Origin: UBA1672 sp050633505
Lineage (GTDB): Bacteria; Pseudomonadota; Alphaproteobacteria; Micavibrionales; Micavibrionaceae
Direction of reading: 5' to 3'
Assembly (NCBI GenBank): GCA_050633505.1
Contig: JBOEGQ010000001.1
Coordinates: 62,001 to 126,000, forward strand
Length of the DNA stretch: 64,000 nt
The notes under the pieces were generated by a model. It did no database searches. It was not told the origin of the DNA and saw only the letters and a program-made list of their open reading frames with translations. Position numbers and translations under genes: made by a program. Shown one piece after another: positions 18,393 through 27,342 of this stretch (position 1 is the stretch's first letter; the number at the start of each line of letters is the position of its first letter).

Positions 18393-18594
18393 AATAATAA
18401 ACAAAAATAAGAATAAAGAGTGTCAGAATGACAAATATTAAGAAAACACAACAGTATCGAGCAAGAAAAAACCAGAGCGATACAGCCGTACCGAATCATA
18501 TTATACACAAGTTTTCAGAAATAAATACGAAAAACATTAGCCCGAAATCTTAACAAACAACGAATCGAGAAATAGAGAGCCTACCGTTACCGCA
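18393..18594. other. Intergenic region inside the pilus cluster
   Basis: About 200 bp of A/T-rich sequence separate the secretin gene from the following pilus genes. On the minus strand a perfect TATAAT (18500-18505) lies about 108 nt upstream of the next start, with no good -35 element. A secondary promoter for the downstream six genes is possible. I saw no terminator or repeat. Confidence 0.3.
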
Positions 18595-20010
18595 CTATTT
18601 AAAGACCCTTGAAACCGCCGATTCATGCTGTTTATACTCATCTGATGTATAAACAATGACGCGTGGCTTTAGCAAAAACACAAGTTCCGTATTGGTTGTT
18701 TTCAACGTTCGAGACGTCGGAATAAGTGGCTCATCAAAACCAGCACCGGCCTTATCAAACTCATCCACTTCACGCACCAAACCGGCAATCAGCAAGGAGT
18801 CGCCAGGACGAATACGTATATGTGTTGAAAGCTCTCTTTCCGTGGTTTCAGGCAATTGCAAAATGGTACCATCCGCATCGAAATCCTGAAACCCCCTAAA
18901 CTCTTCCAGATTGATATCAATTGTGCCGTATACTGTGGCATTGTCCCAATTACTTGATATCGTCAAAGTAAAACCGGTATCGACAGAATCTGTTTCTGTG
19001 GATACCGTTGTCTCCCCATCTTCCGTTGAACGCGTTAAGGAAGATACATAATTCACTGTATCCGCCGCACGCAAGCTGGCCTCCGCCCCTGAAAGAACAG
19101 TAATCTGAGGCTGCGATATCGTTTTCACCGCACCATACTCAGAAATAAATTGGAACACATCCTCAGATCCAAAATCAACGCTACCCCTAGTTGGCAAGCC
19201 GATGCTGATAGGATTAAAGTCCGCAGCCGCACCATCAGCAATATCAACGCCGACCTCAAAATCACCAAAGGTGCTGATATTTTGCCAATCAATACCCGTT
19301 GAATTTCCGGTACCTAATGACACCTCCCAGATATACACCTCAAAAACGATCAATGCCGTACTGGCGCGAACACGTTGAAAATATCGATTGGCCAGCTCGG
19401 AAGTTCTGTTCGTTGCCTCATAAATAATTGTACGCGTCGCACTTTCGGTAATAGGTGCAGTTCCTGTAATTGCCTCTAATCCTGTTGCCAAATTTGCTAG
19501 TAAATCACCATCACCACTAATCGGGGGAACAGTCACGGTAAATGTCTGTGTTTCTTTCACAACCAATAAACCATCTTCATAAGAACAATACAGATCGGCA
19601 AGACTACAAATTTTACTAACGACACGCCCCAATGGGCCACGTAAATTCGCAACAGTCACCGTACGCTCAAACGCGGCGTCAGTTTCAAATGCCATCGGCA
19701 TTTCGTAATCCGCCAAGATAAGCTGTAAAGCCCCCGCAACATTTTCAGACCTCAATTCAAACGGCCCGACAATTTCAGAAGGTAGCGAGCCGCCACCGAA
19801 TGCCTTAGGCACCAACACGTCGCTACCCAATGGCAGGTAAACAACACTATCTGGTCGTTCATTCACAGTACTTGCGCGTTGCGCCGCCATAGTCGGAGAT
19901 GGAATAGACAAATTCCGCGCAGACGGAACGTCAACAGGCGCACAGGACACCAGAAGTAATAGATTAAATATACAAAAAGTAAAAAGTCCAAACGGACGAG
20001 GTAACTGCAT
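18595..20010 (-). CDS. Type IVb pilus-type secretin lipoprotein (PilN/BfpB-like)
   Basis: A 471-residue outer-membrane secretin. The N-terminus is a lipoprotein signal (FCIFNLLLLVSCAP, lipobox LVSC). A secretin/STN N-domain follows (LADYEMPMAFE and VANLRGPLGRVVSKICSLAD), and the C-terminal secretin core contains VKTISQPQITVLSGAEASLR, HIRIRPGDSLLIAGLVRE and TELVFLLKPRVIVYT. It forms the outer-membrane channel for the fibre. Lipidated, relatively short secretins are typical of R64/TCP/BFP-type IVb pili. The ATG at 20010 gives a proper lipoprotein signal; an upstream start at 20061 would add 17 residues. Confidence 0.88.
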   Translation of the reverse strand: MQLPRPFGLFTFCIFNLLLLVSCAPVDVPSARNLSIPSPTMAAQRASTVNERPDSVVYLPLGSDVLVPKAFGGGSLPSEIVGPFELRSENVAGALQLILADYEMPMAFETDAAFERTVTVANLRGPLGRVVSKICSLADLYCSYEDGLLVVKETQTFTVTVPPISGDGDLLANLATGLEAITGTAPITESATRTIIYEATNRTSELANRYFQRVRASTALIVFEVYIWEVSLGTGNSTGIDWQNISTFGDFEVGVDIADGAAADFNPISIGLPTRGSVDFGSEDVFQFISEYGAVKTISQPQITVLSGAEASLRAADTVNYVSSLTRSTEDGETTVSTETDSVDTGFTLTISSNWDNATVYGTIDINLEEFRGFQDFDADGTILQLPETTERELSTHIRIRPGDSLLIAGLVREVDEFDKAGAGFDEPLIPTSRTLKTTNTELVFLLKPRVIVYTSDEYKQHESAVSRVFK

Positions 20011-20078
20011 AGAAACGTTTTTTTTAAATATAGTGACTATTGCCGAAATATAGCAATACATCCTCTATAGCACTGATT

Positions 20079-20471
20079 TTAGTTGTTTTCTATGTGCAAA
20101 GTACGGGAAACGATTTTAATCAACCGATCTTTTTGCACGGGTTTCTTCAAGACAGCCCCAACCCCAAGCCGCGACGACTCACGCAACAAATCCGGATTAT
20201 CATCTCCGGTAACAAGAATGATCGGTGTATTGATGTCATCACCACGAATTCTGCGAATGAATTCAAGCCCGTTCAACGGTTCCATCCTGACATCAACAAT
20301 GGCAAGATCTATATTACTGTCATGATTTGCGACAATCCCAAGGGCGTGCTGACCATCTGTAGATTCAACCGTTTCATATCCACCATCACTAAGGAAGCTA
20401 CACACTTGCGTACGCACGAAGTCATTATCCTCAACCACGAGTATCGTTCGATTATTTCGCTCTACGCCCAT
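20079..20471 (-). CDS. Single-domain response regulator
   Basis: A 130-residue CheY-like receiver with no output domain. Phospho-acceptor aspartate is in LAIVDVRMEPLNG, the acidic pair in VVEDNDFVRT, the switch threonine in IILVTGDD, and the lysine in LKKPV. It could act by protein contact or as a phosphate shuttle for one of the orphan Hpt kinases in this window. It precedes the secretin gene on the same strand (69 nt gap), which suggests a link to pilus control, though that is inference. The ATG at 20471 has TAGGGAAG upstream; a longer frame runs to 20543. Confidence 0.8.
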   Translation of the reverse strand: MGVERNNRTILVVEDNDFVRTQVCSFLSDGGYETVESTDGQHALGIVANHDSNIDLAIVDVRMEPLNGLEFIRRIRGDDINTPIILVTGDDNPDLLRESSRLGVGAVLKKPVQKDRLIKIVSRTLHIENN

Positions 20472-20566
20472 AGCTTCCCTACCCTTTCCAGCTCCGTTCG
20501 AACGATTGTACAAACGAAGAATGAAGAACATAATAATATTCAATAAAATGTGATATAAAATCTCTC

Positions 20567-21079
20567 ATGACAACCATTCTTACCATCGCATGCATTTTTT
20601 CATCCCTTTTTATCCTTATGCGTTTATGCATAATTGATCTGCAGGTGCGCCTCCTACCCAACATATATGTCGCGGCATTCTTTGTTTGTGGCCTGCTCTT
20701 TCATTTCTTAAACCATTTTTCATTCATATCCCCAACATCTATGACCCTAGGTGCAATCGCGGGTGCAGGACTTCTACTAATCGTACGTATAATCGCAAAT
20801 CGAATTTATCAAAAAGACACCTTAGGCCTGGGCGATGTAAAATTAATGGGCGCCGCCGGATTGTGGCTTGGGATCGAGGATATCTTCCTTGCCGTTTCAA
20901 TTGGTGCCTTTGCCGGACTTATCCATGGGTTAATTTACGGGGTATATAAACGAAAATCTGGAGAGGTTGTTAAATTCTCAACATTATCCATCCCTGCAGG
21001 CCCCGGATTTATTATCGGAATCCTGATTGTCGGAATCCTCAAGTTCCATACATTGCCACAGCTTTTAAAACTGCTTTAG
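20567..21079 (+). CDS. Prepilin peptidase, A24 family (CpaA/TadV/PilU-like)
   Basis: A 170-residue integral membrane protease with about six hydrophobic segments. Catalytic aspartates are expected in CIIDLQVRLLPN and in the GxGDxK motif LGLGDVKLMG. It lacks the N-terminal methylase domain of PilD, like CpaA/TadV. It probably cleaves the leaders of the two pilin-like proteins at the end of the minus-strand cluster and is transcribed divergently from that cluster. No clear Shine-Dalgarno sequence is visible. Confidence 0.88.
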   Translation: MTTILTIACIFSSLFILMRLCIIDLQVRLLPNIYVAAFFVCGLLFHFLNHFSFISPTSMTLGAIAGAGLLLIVRIIANRIYQKDTLGLGDVKLMGAAGLWLGIEDIFLAVSIGAFAGLIHGLIYGVYKRKSGEVVKFSTLSIPAGPGFIIGILIVGILKFHTLPQLLKLL

Positions 21080-21126
21080 AACTTTCCACTAGACACGCAT
21101 CACATATATGTGCACATCCTAGGCTC

Positions 21127-22032
21127 ATGAAACACTTACTTGGAATAGATGAATTATCCCCTGATGAAATTCAGGATTTCTTGGATCGATCAAAATATTA
21201 TGTCGACGCCCTGCAAAGCGGGCGTTGGGATCATGGAAAGCTTTCTCAAAAGATTGTGCTGACGCTATTTTTTGAAAACTCAACGCGTACATTAACCTCC
21301 TTTGATATTGCGACTAAGCGCCTTGGTGCAGATGTTGTAAACTGGAATGCACAGACCAGCTCCCTTAAAAAAGATGAAAGTTTTTCCGACACGATAGATA
21401 CCTTAAGCGCCATGCAGCCTGATGCGATCATCATCCGCCATAGCGAATACGGCGCACCGGGCTTTGTCGCGAACCGCGTAGATTGCCCGGTTATCAATGC
21501 GGGGGACAGCTGGCGTGAACACCCAACACAGGCTCTACTTGATGCAACAACAATCCTTCAGGAAAAAGACTCTTTAGAAGGCTTGACCGTATCCATATGT
21601 GGTGATGTTGCCCATAGCCGCGTGGCAAGTTCAAACGCACGCCTCCTTACAAAAATGGGGGCAAATGTACGATTTGTTGCACCTGAATTCCTGATGCCGC
21701 AAAAACTGCCCTGTGAAGGCATTACCTGTTTCGACAATTTAGAAGACGGCATTAAAGATGCCGACGTTGTTATGATGCTTCGTATTCAAAAAGAACGCAT
21801 GGATCGCGGCATTATTCCAAGTGACGCGGCATATTTCAATAATTATGGCTTAACCGCCGAACGTTTAAAGCACGCGAAAAATGATGCGATTATCCTTCAT
21901 CCCGGGCCAATGAACCGTGGCGTGGAAATTGCCGATGATGTGGCGGATGACCCGTATAGATCCATGATGAAACGACAAGTTGCCAACGGCATTCCAACGC
22001 GCATGGCTGTTTTGGATATGCTTATTAGGTGA
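21127..22032 (+). CDS. pyrB: Aspartate carbamoyltransferase catalytic subunit
   Basis: A 301-residue enzyme that condenses carbamoyl phosphate and aspartate in pyrimidine synthesis. The carbamoyl-phosphate signature FFENSTRTLTSF is at about residues 42-53 and HPTQALLDATTI carries the active-site loop. The C-terminal segment LHPGPMNRGVEI is present. No regulatory pyrI is adjacent, and a pyrC does not follow, which is common in alphaproteobacteria that encode it elsewhere. plsY starts 3 nt after its stop. Confidence 0.96.
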   Translation: MKHLLGIDELSPDEIQDFLDRSKYYVDALQSGRWDHGKLSQKIVLTLFFENSTRTLTSFDIATKRLGADVVNWNAQTSSLKKDESFSDTIDTLSAMQPDAIIIRHSEYGAPGFVANRVDCPVINAGDSWREHPTQALLDATTILQEKDSLEGLTVSICGDVAHSRVASSNARLLTKMGANVRFVAPEFLMPQKLPCEGITCFDNLEDGIKDADVVMMLRIQKERMDRGIIPSDAAYFNNYGLTAERLKHAKNDAIILHPGPMNRGVEIADDVADDPYRSMMKRQVANGIPTRMAVLDMLIR

Positions 22033-22035
22033 TTA

Positions 22036-22719
22036 ATGGATATCTCTAGCTTTTTGTCTTCGGACTTCCCTTACTTTTACAAGATCTTCCTAGTTGGGTA
22101 TTTCCTTGGATCCATCCCCTTTGGATTAATACTTGCAAAGTTATTTGGTTATGGTGACATCCGTAAAATCGGTTCAGGCAATATTGGAACCACCAATGTG
22201 CTACGAACAGGAAATAAGGCACTCGCTGCGGCAACATTATTATTAGATATAGGAAAAGCAGCTATTCCTGCGTACATTTTAATGGCAACAAACACAGGGA
22301 TTACACATACTCCTGAAAACATGGGACACATAATAGGATTGACCTTTGGGTTATCCGCCATCCTTGGCCATTGCTTCCCTATATGGTTGAAATTCAACGG
22401 AGGTAAAGGCGTTGCCACGGCACTTGGCACATTGTTGGCCGCCGTTCCATATGCCGGCCTGATCGCGTGCCTGTGTTGGATCACAACGGCGAAAGTCACA
22501 AAGATATCTTCATTATCTGCACTAATTGCCATTGCCATTGCACCGATTGCAGTTTATTTAATCTATGGTAGTGGCCCCACAATCATTTGCACGCTTATAA
22601 CTCTTCTGGTATGGATACGTCATATTGAGAATATCAAGCGCCTTTTAAAAGGTGAAGAGGCGCGCATCGGACCAAAAAAGAAACAAGAGGAAAAAGGTGA
22701 ACCTGTTTCAAAGTCGTGA
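22036..22719 (+). CDS. plsY: Glycerol-3-phosphate acyltransferase
   Basis: A 227-residue polytopic membrane enzyme that transfers acyl groups from acyl phosphate to glycerol-3-phosphate, the first step of phospholipid synthesis. Conserved loops are visible: GSIPFGLILAKLFG, IGSGNIGTTNVLRT and LKFNGGKGVATALG, followed by RHIENIKRLLKGEE. The tail is strongly basic (KKKQEEKGE). It overlaps the likely dprA start, indicating translational coupling. Confidence 0.95.
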   Translation: MDISSFLSSDFPYFYKIFLVGYFLGSIPFGLILAKLFGYGDIRKIGSGNIGTTNVLRTGNKALAAATLLLDIGKAAIPAYILMATNTGITHTPENMGHIIGLTFGLSAILGHCFPIWLKFNGGKGVATALGTLLAAVPYAGLIACLCWITTAKVTKISSLSALIAIAIAPIAVYLIYGSGPTIICTLITLLVWIRHIENIKRLLKGEEARIGPKKKQEEKGEPVSKS

Positions 22720-23848
22720 AAATTCACAAGATTTAAGTGAGACAGAACGCCTTGCTTGGCTTCGCCTTATCCGCACAGAAAATATCGGCCCGATCACATT
22801 CTACCAACTTGTCGAACGCTTTGGCTCCGCCAGTGAAGCATTACACGCACTACCCGATCTGTCTAAGAAAGGCGGGCGGAAAAGGCCCCTTATCCCTGCA
22901 TCAGAAAAACAGATTGAACGGGAATATAAACAACTTCAGAAAATGGGCGGGCAACTGATCACAGTTGAAGACACCACATACCCACTTGCACTTACCGCAA
23001 TTGACGATGCCCCACCTGTTTTAAGTATCTTAGGAAATCAAAAACAATTAAACCAATCCTGCCTTGCGATTGTCGGCGCACGCAATGCCTCATTAAACGG
23101 TAAAAAATTTGCACATAAATTGGCACAAGATCTCGGGGGTAGAGCCCAAACCATCGTTTCAGGTCTTGCACGCGGCATCGACACCGCCGCCCATCAAGGC
23201 AGTATAGAAAACGGCACTATCGCAGTTGTCGCCAGCGGTCTTGATGTCGTCTACCCAGAGGAGAATCATCCCCTATATGATGAAATAAAGGAAAAAGGAA
23301 CCATCATCGCAGAAAGCCCAATGGGCACAAAACCATATGCCGCCGCCTTCCCGCGCAGAAATCGTATTGTTTCAGGCATATCAAAAGGTGTGGTCGTTGT
23401 TGAGGCAACCAAGCGATCAGGTTCTTTGATCACCGCGCGCCTTGCAGGTGAACAAGGGCGTGATGTTTTTGCCGTGCCGGGTTCCCCCTTTGATCCGCGA
23501 AGTGCTGGCCCGAACCACCTCATTCGTGAAGGTGCAACGCTAATTACCTCGGCCAATGATATCATGGAAATTCTAATGAGTTTCTCCGGCAATGCCATGC
23601 GTGAACCACCAACGCAAGCTCTACCTTTTACGGTACAATCTTTTGAACAAGTAGAAGAAACGTATGATAACGCCTTGCAGGAAAAGATCCTGTCTCATTT
23701 ATCTTTTACACCAATTTTAGTTGACGAATTGATCCGCGCATGTCATGTGACTATTGCAACACTGCATAATGTATTACTGGAACTGGAGCTTGCAGGACGT
23801 ATAAAACGCTTACCCGGAAACAGGGTAAGCTTGGTTGAAGAAATCTAA
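22697..23848 (+). CDS. dprA: DNA-processing protein DprA
   Basis: A protein of about 383 residues that binds single-stranded DNA and loads RecA during transformation. The N-terminal helical region (WLRLIRTENIGPITFYQLVE) precedes the Rossmann-like core with IVGARNASLNGKKFA, VSGLARGIDTAAHQG, FPRRNRIVSGIS and VFAVPGSPFDPRSAGPN, and a C-terminal winged-helix domain (DELIRACHVTIATLHNVLLE) is present. I favour the GTG at 22697 with GAGGAAAAAG upstream; an ATG at 22652 would overlap plsY by 68 nt. Upstream plsY and downstream topA match a common alphaproteobacterial order. Confidence 0.93.
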   Translation: MNLFQSRENSQDLSETERLAWLRLIRTENIGPITFYQLVERFGSASEALHALPDLSKKGGRKRPLIPASEKQIEREYKQLQKMGGQLITVEDTTYPLALTAIDDAPPVLSILGNQKQLNQSCLAIVGARNASLNGKKFAHKLAQDLGGRAQTIVSGLARGIDTAAHQGSIENGTIAVVASGLDVVYPEENHPLYDEIKEKGTIIAESPMGTKPYAAAFPRRNRIVSGISKGVVVVEATKRSGSLITARLAGEQGRDVFAVPGSPFDPRSAGPNHLIREGATLITSANDIMEILMSFSGNAMREPPTQALPFTVQSFEQVEETYDNALQEKILSHLSFTPILVDELIRACHVTIATLHNVLLELELAGRIKRLPGNRVSLVEEI

Positions 23849-23861
23849 TTAGGGGAAAGTT

Positions 23862-26483
23862 TTGTCTAAAAATCTTGTTATCGTTGAGTCACCTGCCAAG
23901 GCCAAAACAATTAACAAATATCTGGGGTCTGACTTTGAAGTTCTTGCATCCTATGGTCATGTTCGCGATTTGGTAAATAAAGACGGATCTGTTCTTCCTG
24001 ATGAAGATTTCTCAATGAAATGGCAATTGGGTGATCGTGCCGATAAGAATGTACGAGACATCAAAAAGGCATTAAAGAAGGCCGATGCGCTTTACCTCGC
24101 ACCCGACCCCGATAGAGAGGGTGAGGCCATTGCGTGGCATATTTACGAACTATTACAAGATGACGGACTTTTAAAAGGTAAAGACGTTCACCGCGTTACA
24201 TTCAACGAAATCACAAAGAGCGCAGTTCAAAATGCCTTTGATAATTCAAGAGAGTTAGACCAACCCCTTATTGATGCATATCTGGCGCGACGTGCGCTTG
24301 ACTATCTTGTTGGCTTTAACATCTCCCCGGTTTTATGGCGAAAATTACCCGGATCGAGATCAGCCGGACGCGTGCAATCCGTTGCCTTGCGCCTGATTTG
24401 TGAACGTGAAGCAGAAATAGAAATTTTCAAACCACAAGAATATTGGAGCATTGAAGCACGCCTACACACCCCAGATGGCGTTCCGTTTAATGCGCGCCTG
24501 ACTCATCTGGCCGGAAACAAGCTTGGTAAATTTGATATCCCAAGTGAAACCGATGCCAATGCCGCGTTAGAACGCATCAAAAACAAAAACCTGGCTATTC
24601 AAAATATTGAAAAAAAGCAGGTTAAGCGTAGCCCATACGCACCATTCATCACCTCTTCAATGCAAATGGAAGCATCCCGAAAACTTGGTATGTCTGCATC
24701 ACGAACAATGCGTGTTGCACAGAATTTATATGAAGGCGTTAATATCGGCGGCGAGACCGTTGGTCTTATCACTTATATGAGAACAGATGGCACAACCTTA
24801 TCACAAGATGCCGTTAATCAATGCCGAAGTGTTATTGGTAAAAATTATGGTGACAAATATGTCCCCAATGCACCACGCCTTTATAAATCCAAGGCAAAGA
24901 ATGCACAAGAAGCGCACGAAGCAATACGCCCGACAGACCTGTCCCGTACACCTGATACAATGCGTGGCAAACTTGATAACGATATGTGGCGCCTTTACGA
25001 CCTGATCTGGAAACGCACCATTGCATCGCAAATGGAAAATGCGCTTATGGATCAGATGAAAGTTGATATTTCAGACGGTACAGATGACGTTATCTTACGC
25101 GCAAATGGTTCGGTCGTTGCATTTGATGGTTTCCTGACGCTCTATCAGGAAGATACAGATGATGATGAAAATACAAAAGAATCTGATCGCCGCTTACCAC
25201 CAATGAATAAAGGTGATGCAAGCAAATTGGTAGACAGTAACGCCAATCAGCATTTCACACAGCCACCGCCGCGCTATTCCGAAGCATCTTTGGTTAAACG
25301 TATGGAAGAGCTTGGCATTGGTCGTCCGTCAACTTACGCATCAATATTGCAAGTTCTACGTGACCGTAACTATGTCACAATGGACAAACGGCGTTTTGCG
25401 CCAGAGGATCGCGGACGCCTTGTCACCACGTTCCTGTCAAAGTTTTTCACGCGCTATGTCGATTACGACTTTACCGCAAACCTGGAACAAGAATTAGACG
25501 CAATTGCGTCCGGTCATGTCGAATGGAAAGAGGCTTTACGCCTATTCTGGTCTGACTTTAAAGGCGCGGTGGATGAAACAAAAGACCTTACCATCACCAA
25601 TGTTATTGATCACCTTGATGAAGAACTCGCACCGCACTTCTTTCCTGAAGAACTTGACGAGAAGGGCAACAAAAAAGATGTCCGTTGCTGTCAGGCCTGC
25701 GCAGAGAATAAAGACCTTGAACGAGGCCATCTTGGCCTGAGACTTGGTAAATTCGGCGCCTTTATCGGTTGTTCAAACTACCCTGACTGTAAATTCACTC
25801 GCCCTCTGGTCGTAGATAAAGATAGTAACGATGACGCCACCGCCGCACTGGCCAATGAACCTAAAATCTTAGGTGTTGAGCCGGAGACCCAGCGCAGTGT
25901 TTCCCTAAGACGTGGCCCATATGGCCCATATGTGCAAATTGACCCCGCCCCTGAGGCCGTCGCAGAGATTGAAGCCATAAATGATGAAGCCATAAAGGTA
26001 CATGCCGAAAAGGTCAAAAAGGCCGAAGAAGCCGGTAAAAAACCGCCAAAGAAACCACGGAAGAAAGCTCTTCCAAAGCCAAAACGTCAGGGATTACCTG
26101 CCGGTACGAATGCCGAAGATGTTACATTGAAAATGGCTTTGGGACTATTGGCATTGCCGCGTGATGTTGGTACCCACCCGGAAACAGGAGATATGATTCA
26201 AGCCGGTATTGGCCGCTTTGGTCCGTTCCTGAAACATGATGGGAAGTTCACATCTCTCCCCAAAGATGATGACGTTATGCATGTTGGTATGAACCGCGCC
26301 GTTGAGGTTCTTGCTCAAGCCGCAGAAAAGCGCGCTGCGAAAGAAGCTGCGAAGGCTGCAAAAGACGCAGAAAAAGCCGAAAAGTCCAAAACAAAAAAGA
26401 AGCCTGCCAAGAAGAAGAAAGCCCCGGCGAAAAAGAAAACAACGACCAAGAAAACGGCAGCTAAAAAGAAGAAAACAGCATAG
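23862..26483 (+). CDS. topA: DNA topoisomerase I
   Basis: An 873-residue type IA topoisomerase that relaxes negative supercoils. The Toprim domain is at the N-terminus (VIVESPAKAKTINKYLG and LAPDPDREGEAIAWH). The catalytic tyrosine is Y305 in GLITYMRTDG. One zinc-ribbon module (CCQAC with CSNYPDC) and further topoisomerase C-terminal repeats follow, then a 60-residue Lys/Ala-rich tail. The start is a TTG with AGGGGAAAG directly upstream and lies 13 nt after dprA. The extended lysine tail, probably for DNA binding, is typical of alphaproteobacterial TopA. Confidence 0.97.
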   Translation: MSKNLVIVESPAKAKTINKYLGSDFEVLASYGHVRDLVNKDGSVLPDEDFSMKWQLGDRADKNVRDIKKALKKADALYLAPDPDREGEAIAWHIYELLQDDGLLKGKDVHRVTFNEITKSAVQNAFDNSRELDQPLIDAYLARRALDYLVGFNISPVLWRKLPGSRSAGRVQSVALRLICEREAEIEIFKPQEYWSIEARLHTPDGVPFNARLTHLAGNKLGKFDIPSETDANAALERIKNKNLAIQNIEKKQVKRSPYAPFITSSMQMEASRKLGMSASRTMRVAQNLYEGVNIGGETVGLITYMRTDGTTLSQDAVNQCRSVIGKNYGDKYVPNAPRLYKSKAKNAQEAHEAIRPTDLSRTPDTMRGKLDNDMWRLYDLIWKRTIASQMENALMDQMKVDISDGTDDVILRANGSVVAFDGFLTLYQEDTDDDENTKESDRRLPPMNKGDASKLVDSNANQHFTQPPPRYSEASLVKRMEELGIGRPSTYASILQVLRDRNYVTMDKRRFAPEDRGRLVTTFLSKFFTRYVDYDFTANLEQELDAIASGHVEWKEALRLFWSDFKGAVDETKDLTITNVIDHLDEELAPHFFPEELDEKGNKKDVRCCQACAENKDLERGHLGLRLGKFGAFIGCSNYPDCKFTRPLVVDKDSNDDATAALANEPKILGVEPETQRSVSLRRGPYGPYVQIDPAPEAVAEIEAINDEAIKVHAEKVKKAEEAGKKPPKKPRKKALPKPKRQGLPAGTNAEDVTLKMALGLLALPRDVGTHPETGDMIQAGIGRFGPFLKHDGKFTSLPKDDDVMHVGMNRAVEVLAQAAEKRAAKEAAKAAKDAEKAEKSKTKKKPAKKKKAPAKKKTTTKKTAAKKKKTA

Positions 26484-26502
26484 GAATAATAAGCTGAACT
26501 AA

Positions 26503-27210
26503 TTAAAAGCGGCACTGCATCACGATGGATGCACCCTCTTGTAGTTCAAGCTGTTCATTGACGCTGTTCGTTGGTGGAATATAGCCAAAGCGAACATCGC
26601 AATTTTCATCCTCGCCAATGCCTGCACGAATATAGGGTACAATAACCGGATTAATGCGATCCTGATAAGATAAAGCCTCACCGGGGATTTCCTGTGTAAA
26701 GCTTTGCGTATCCACAACCATCCAGACCTCTGCCCCCAATTCAAAACGCCCGGTAGAAGATAGGTCAATTTTACTGCCCGTAATATAAAACTCAGATACC
26801 CCTTCATCACCTTGCGCCTTATCGCTTTCAGCAAAAAGTGTTTCACCAAACAAACTATCCCCACCGAAATACGACACCAATTTGGTAAGGCCATTACCAG
26901 TATCAAAATTCAAAGAACCAAACCTATATTGCGCAGGTACAATATCTGTCACAGCCTGATCATCTTGAAGATCAGAAAGAACAATCCCCTCAGGTAGATA
27001 GAGTGAAAGAGCAGAATAATCATGGGCTGATAATCCCTCCTCCGGCTTTGATTCTGGCAGAGAAGATGGCTTCAAGACAAAGTGCCCGCCCTCAAAAGAC
27101 AGGCTGGAAAGTAACGGCTCCCGCATATCACACGCCTTCTCCTGAACGACTTCAGAGAATTCCGGCGTTATACATAGCTCCGGATATATAAAATCACCCG
27201 TTAAATCCAT
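26503..27210 (-). CDS. Hypothetical protein, unknown family
   Basis: A 235-residue acidic protein that I do not recognise. It has no signal peptide or membrane helix. The sequence is dominated by alternating beta-strand-like segments (EFYITGSKIDL, AEVWMVVDTQSF, INPVIVPYIRAGIG), and three cysteines are spread through it, ending VMQCRF. It converges with topA, leaving a 19-nt gap between stops. The ribosome site is weak. Codon use looks like the neighbours', so recent transfer is not indicated. Confidence 0.5.
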   Translation of the reverse strand: MDLTGDFIYPELCITPEFSEVVQEKACDMREPLLSSLSFEGGHFVLKPSSLPESKPEEGLSAHDYSALSLYLPEGIVLSDLQDDQAVTDIVPAQYRFGSLNFDTGNGLTKLVSYFGGDSLFGETLFAESDKAQGDEGVSEFYITGSKIDLSSTGRFELGAEVWMVVDTQSFTQEIPGEALSYQDRINPVIVPYIRAGIGEDENCDVRFGYIPPTNSVNEQLELQEGASIVMQCRF

Positions 27211-27342
27211 TGATTATATCTTCACATTCGGACTTTCATCATCTATAGCCTTTATACATAACGTAAAGCGCAAAAGACAAGAATATTATCCTTTACAAGT
27301 GCCTGTAAATCTTTGACATTGAGAAGGATTGGAAAATAATAT

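Noticed and set aside
20010..20061. Longer secretin N-terminus starting at 20061.
   Set aside because: It would place 17 residues before the lipoprotein signal and spoil its N-terminal charge pattern; the ATG at 20010 gives a normal lipobox distance.
26315..26515. A strongly hydrophobic frame antisense to the end of topA, which looks like a membrane peptide.
   Set aside because: It is the reverse-strand reading of the Lys/Ala-rich tail codons of TopA (AAG/GCC become CTT/GGC), so the hydrophobic pattern is an artefact.
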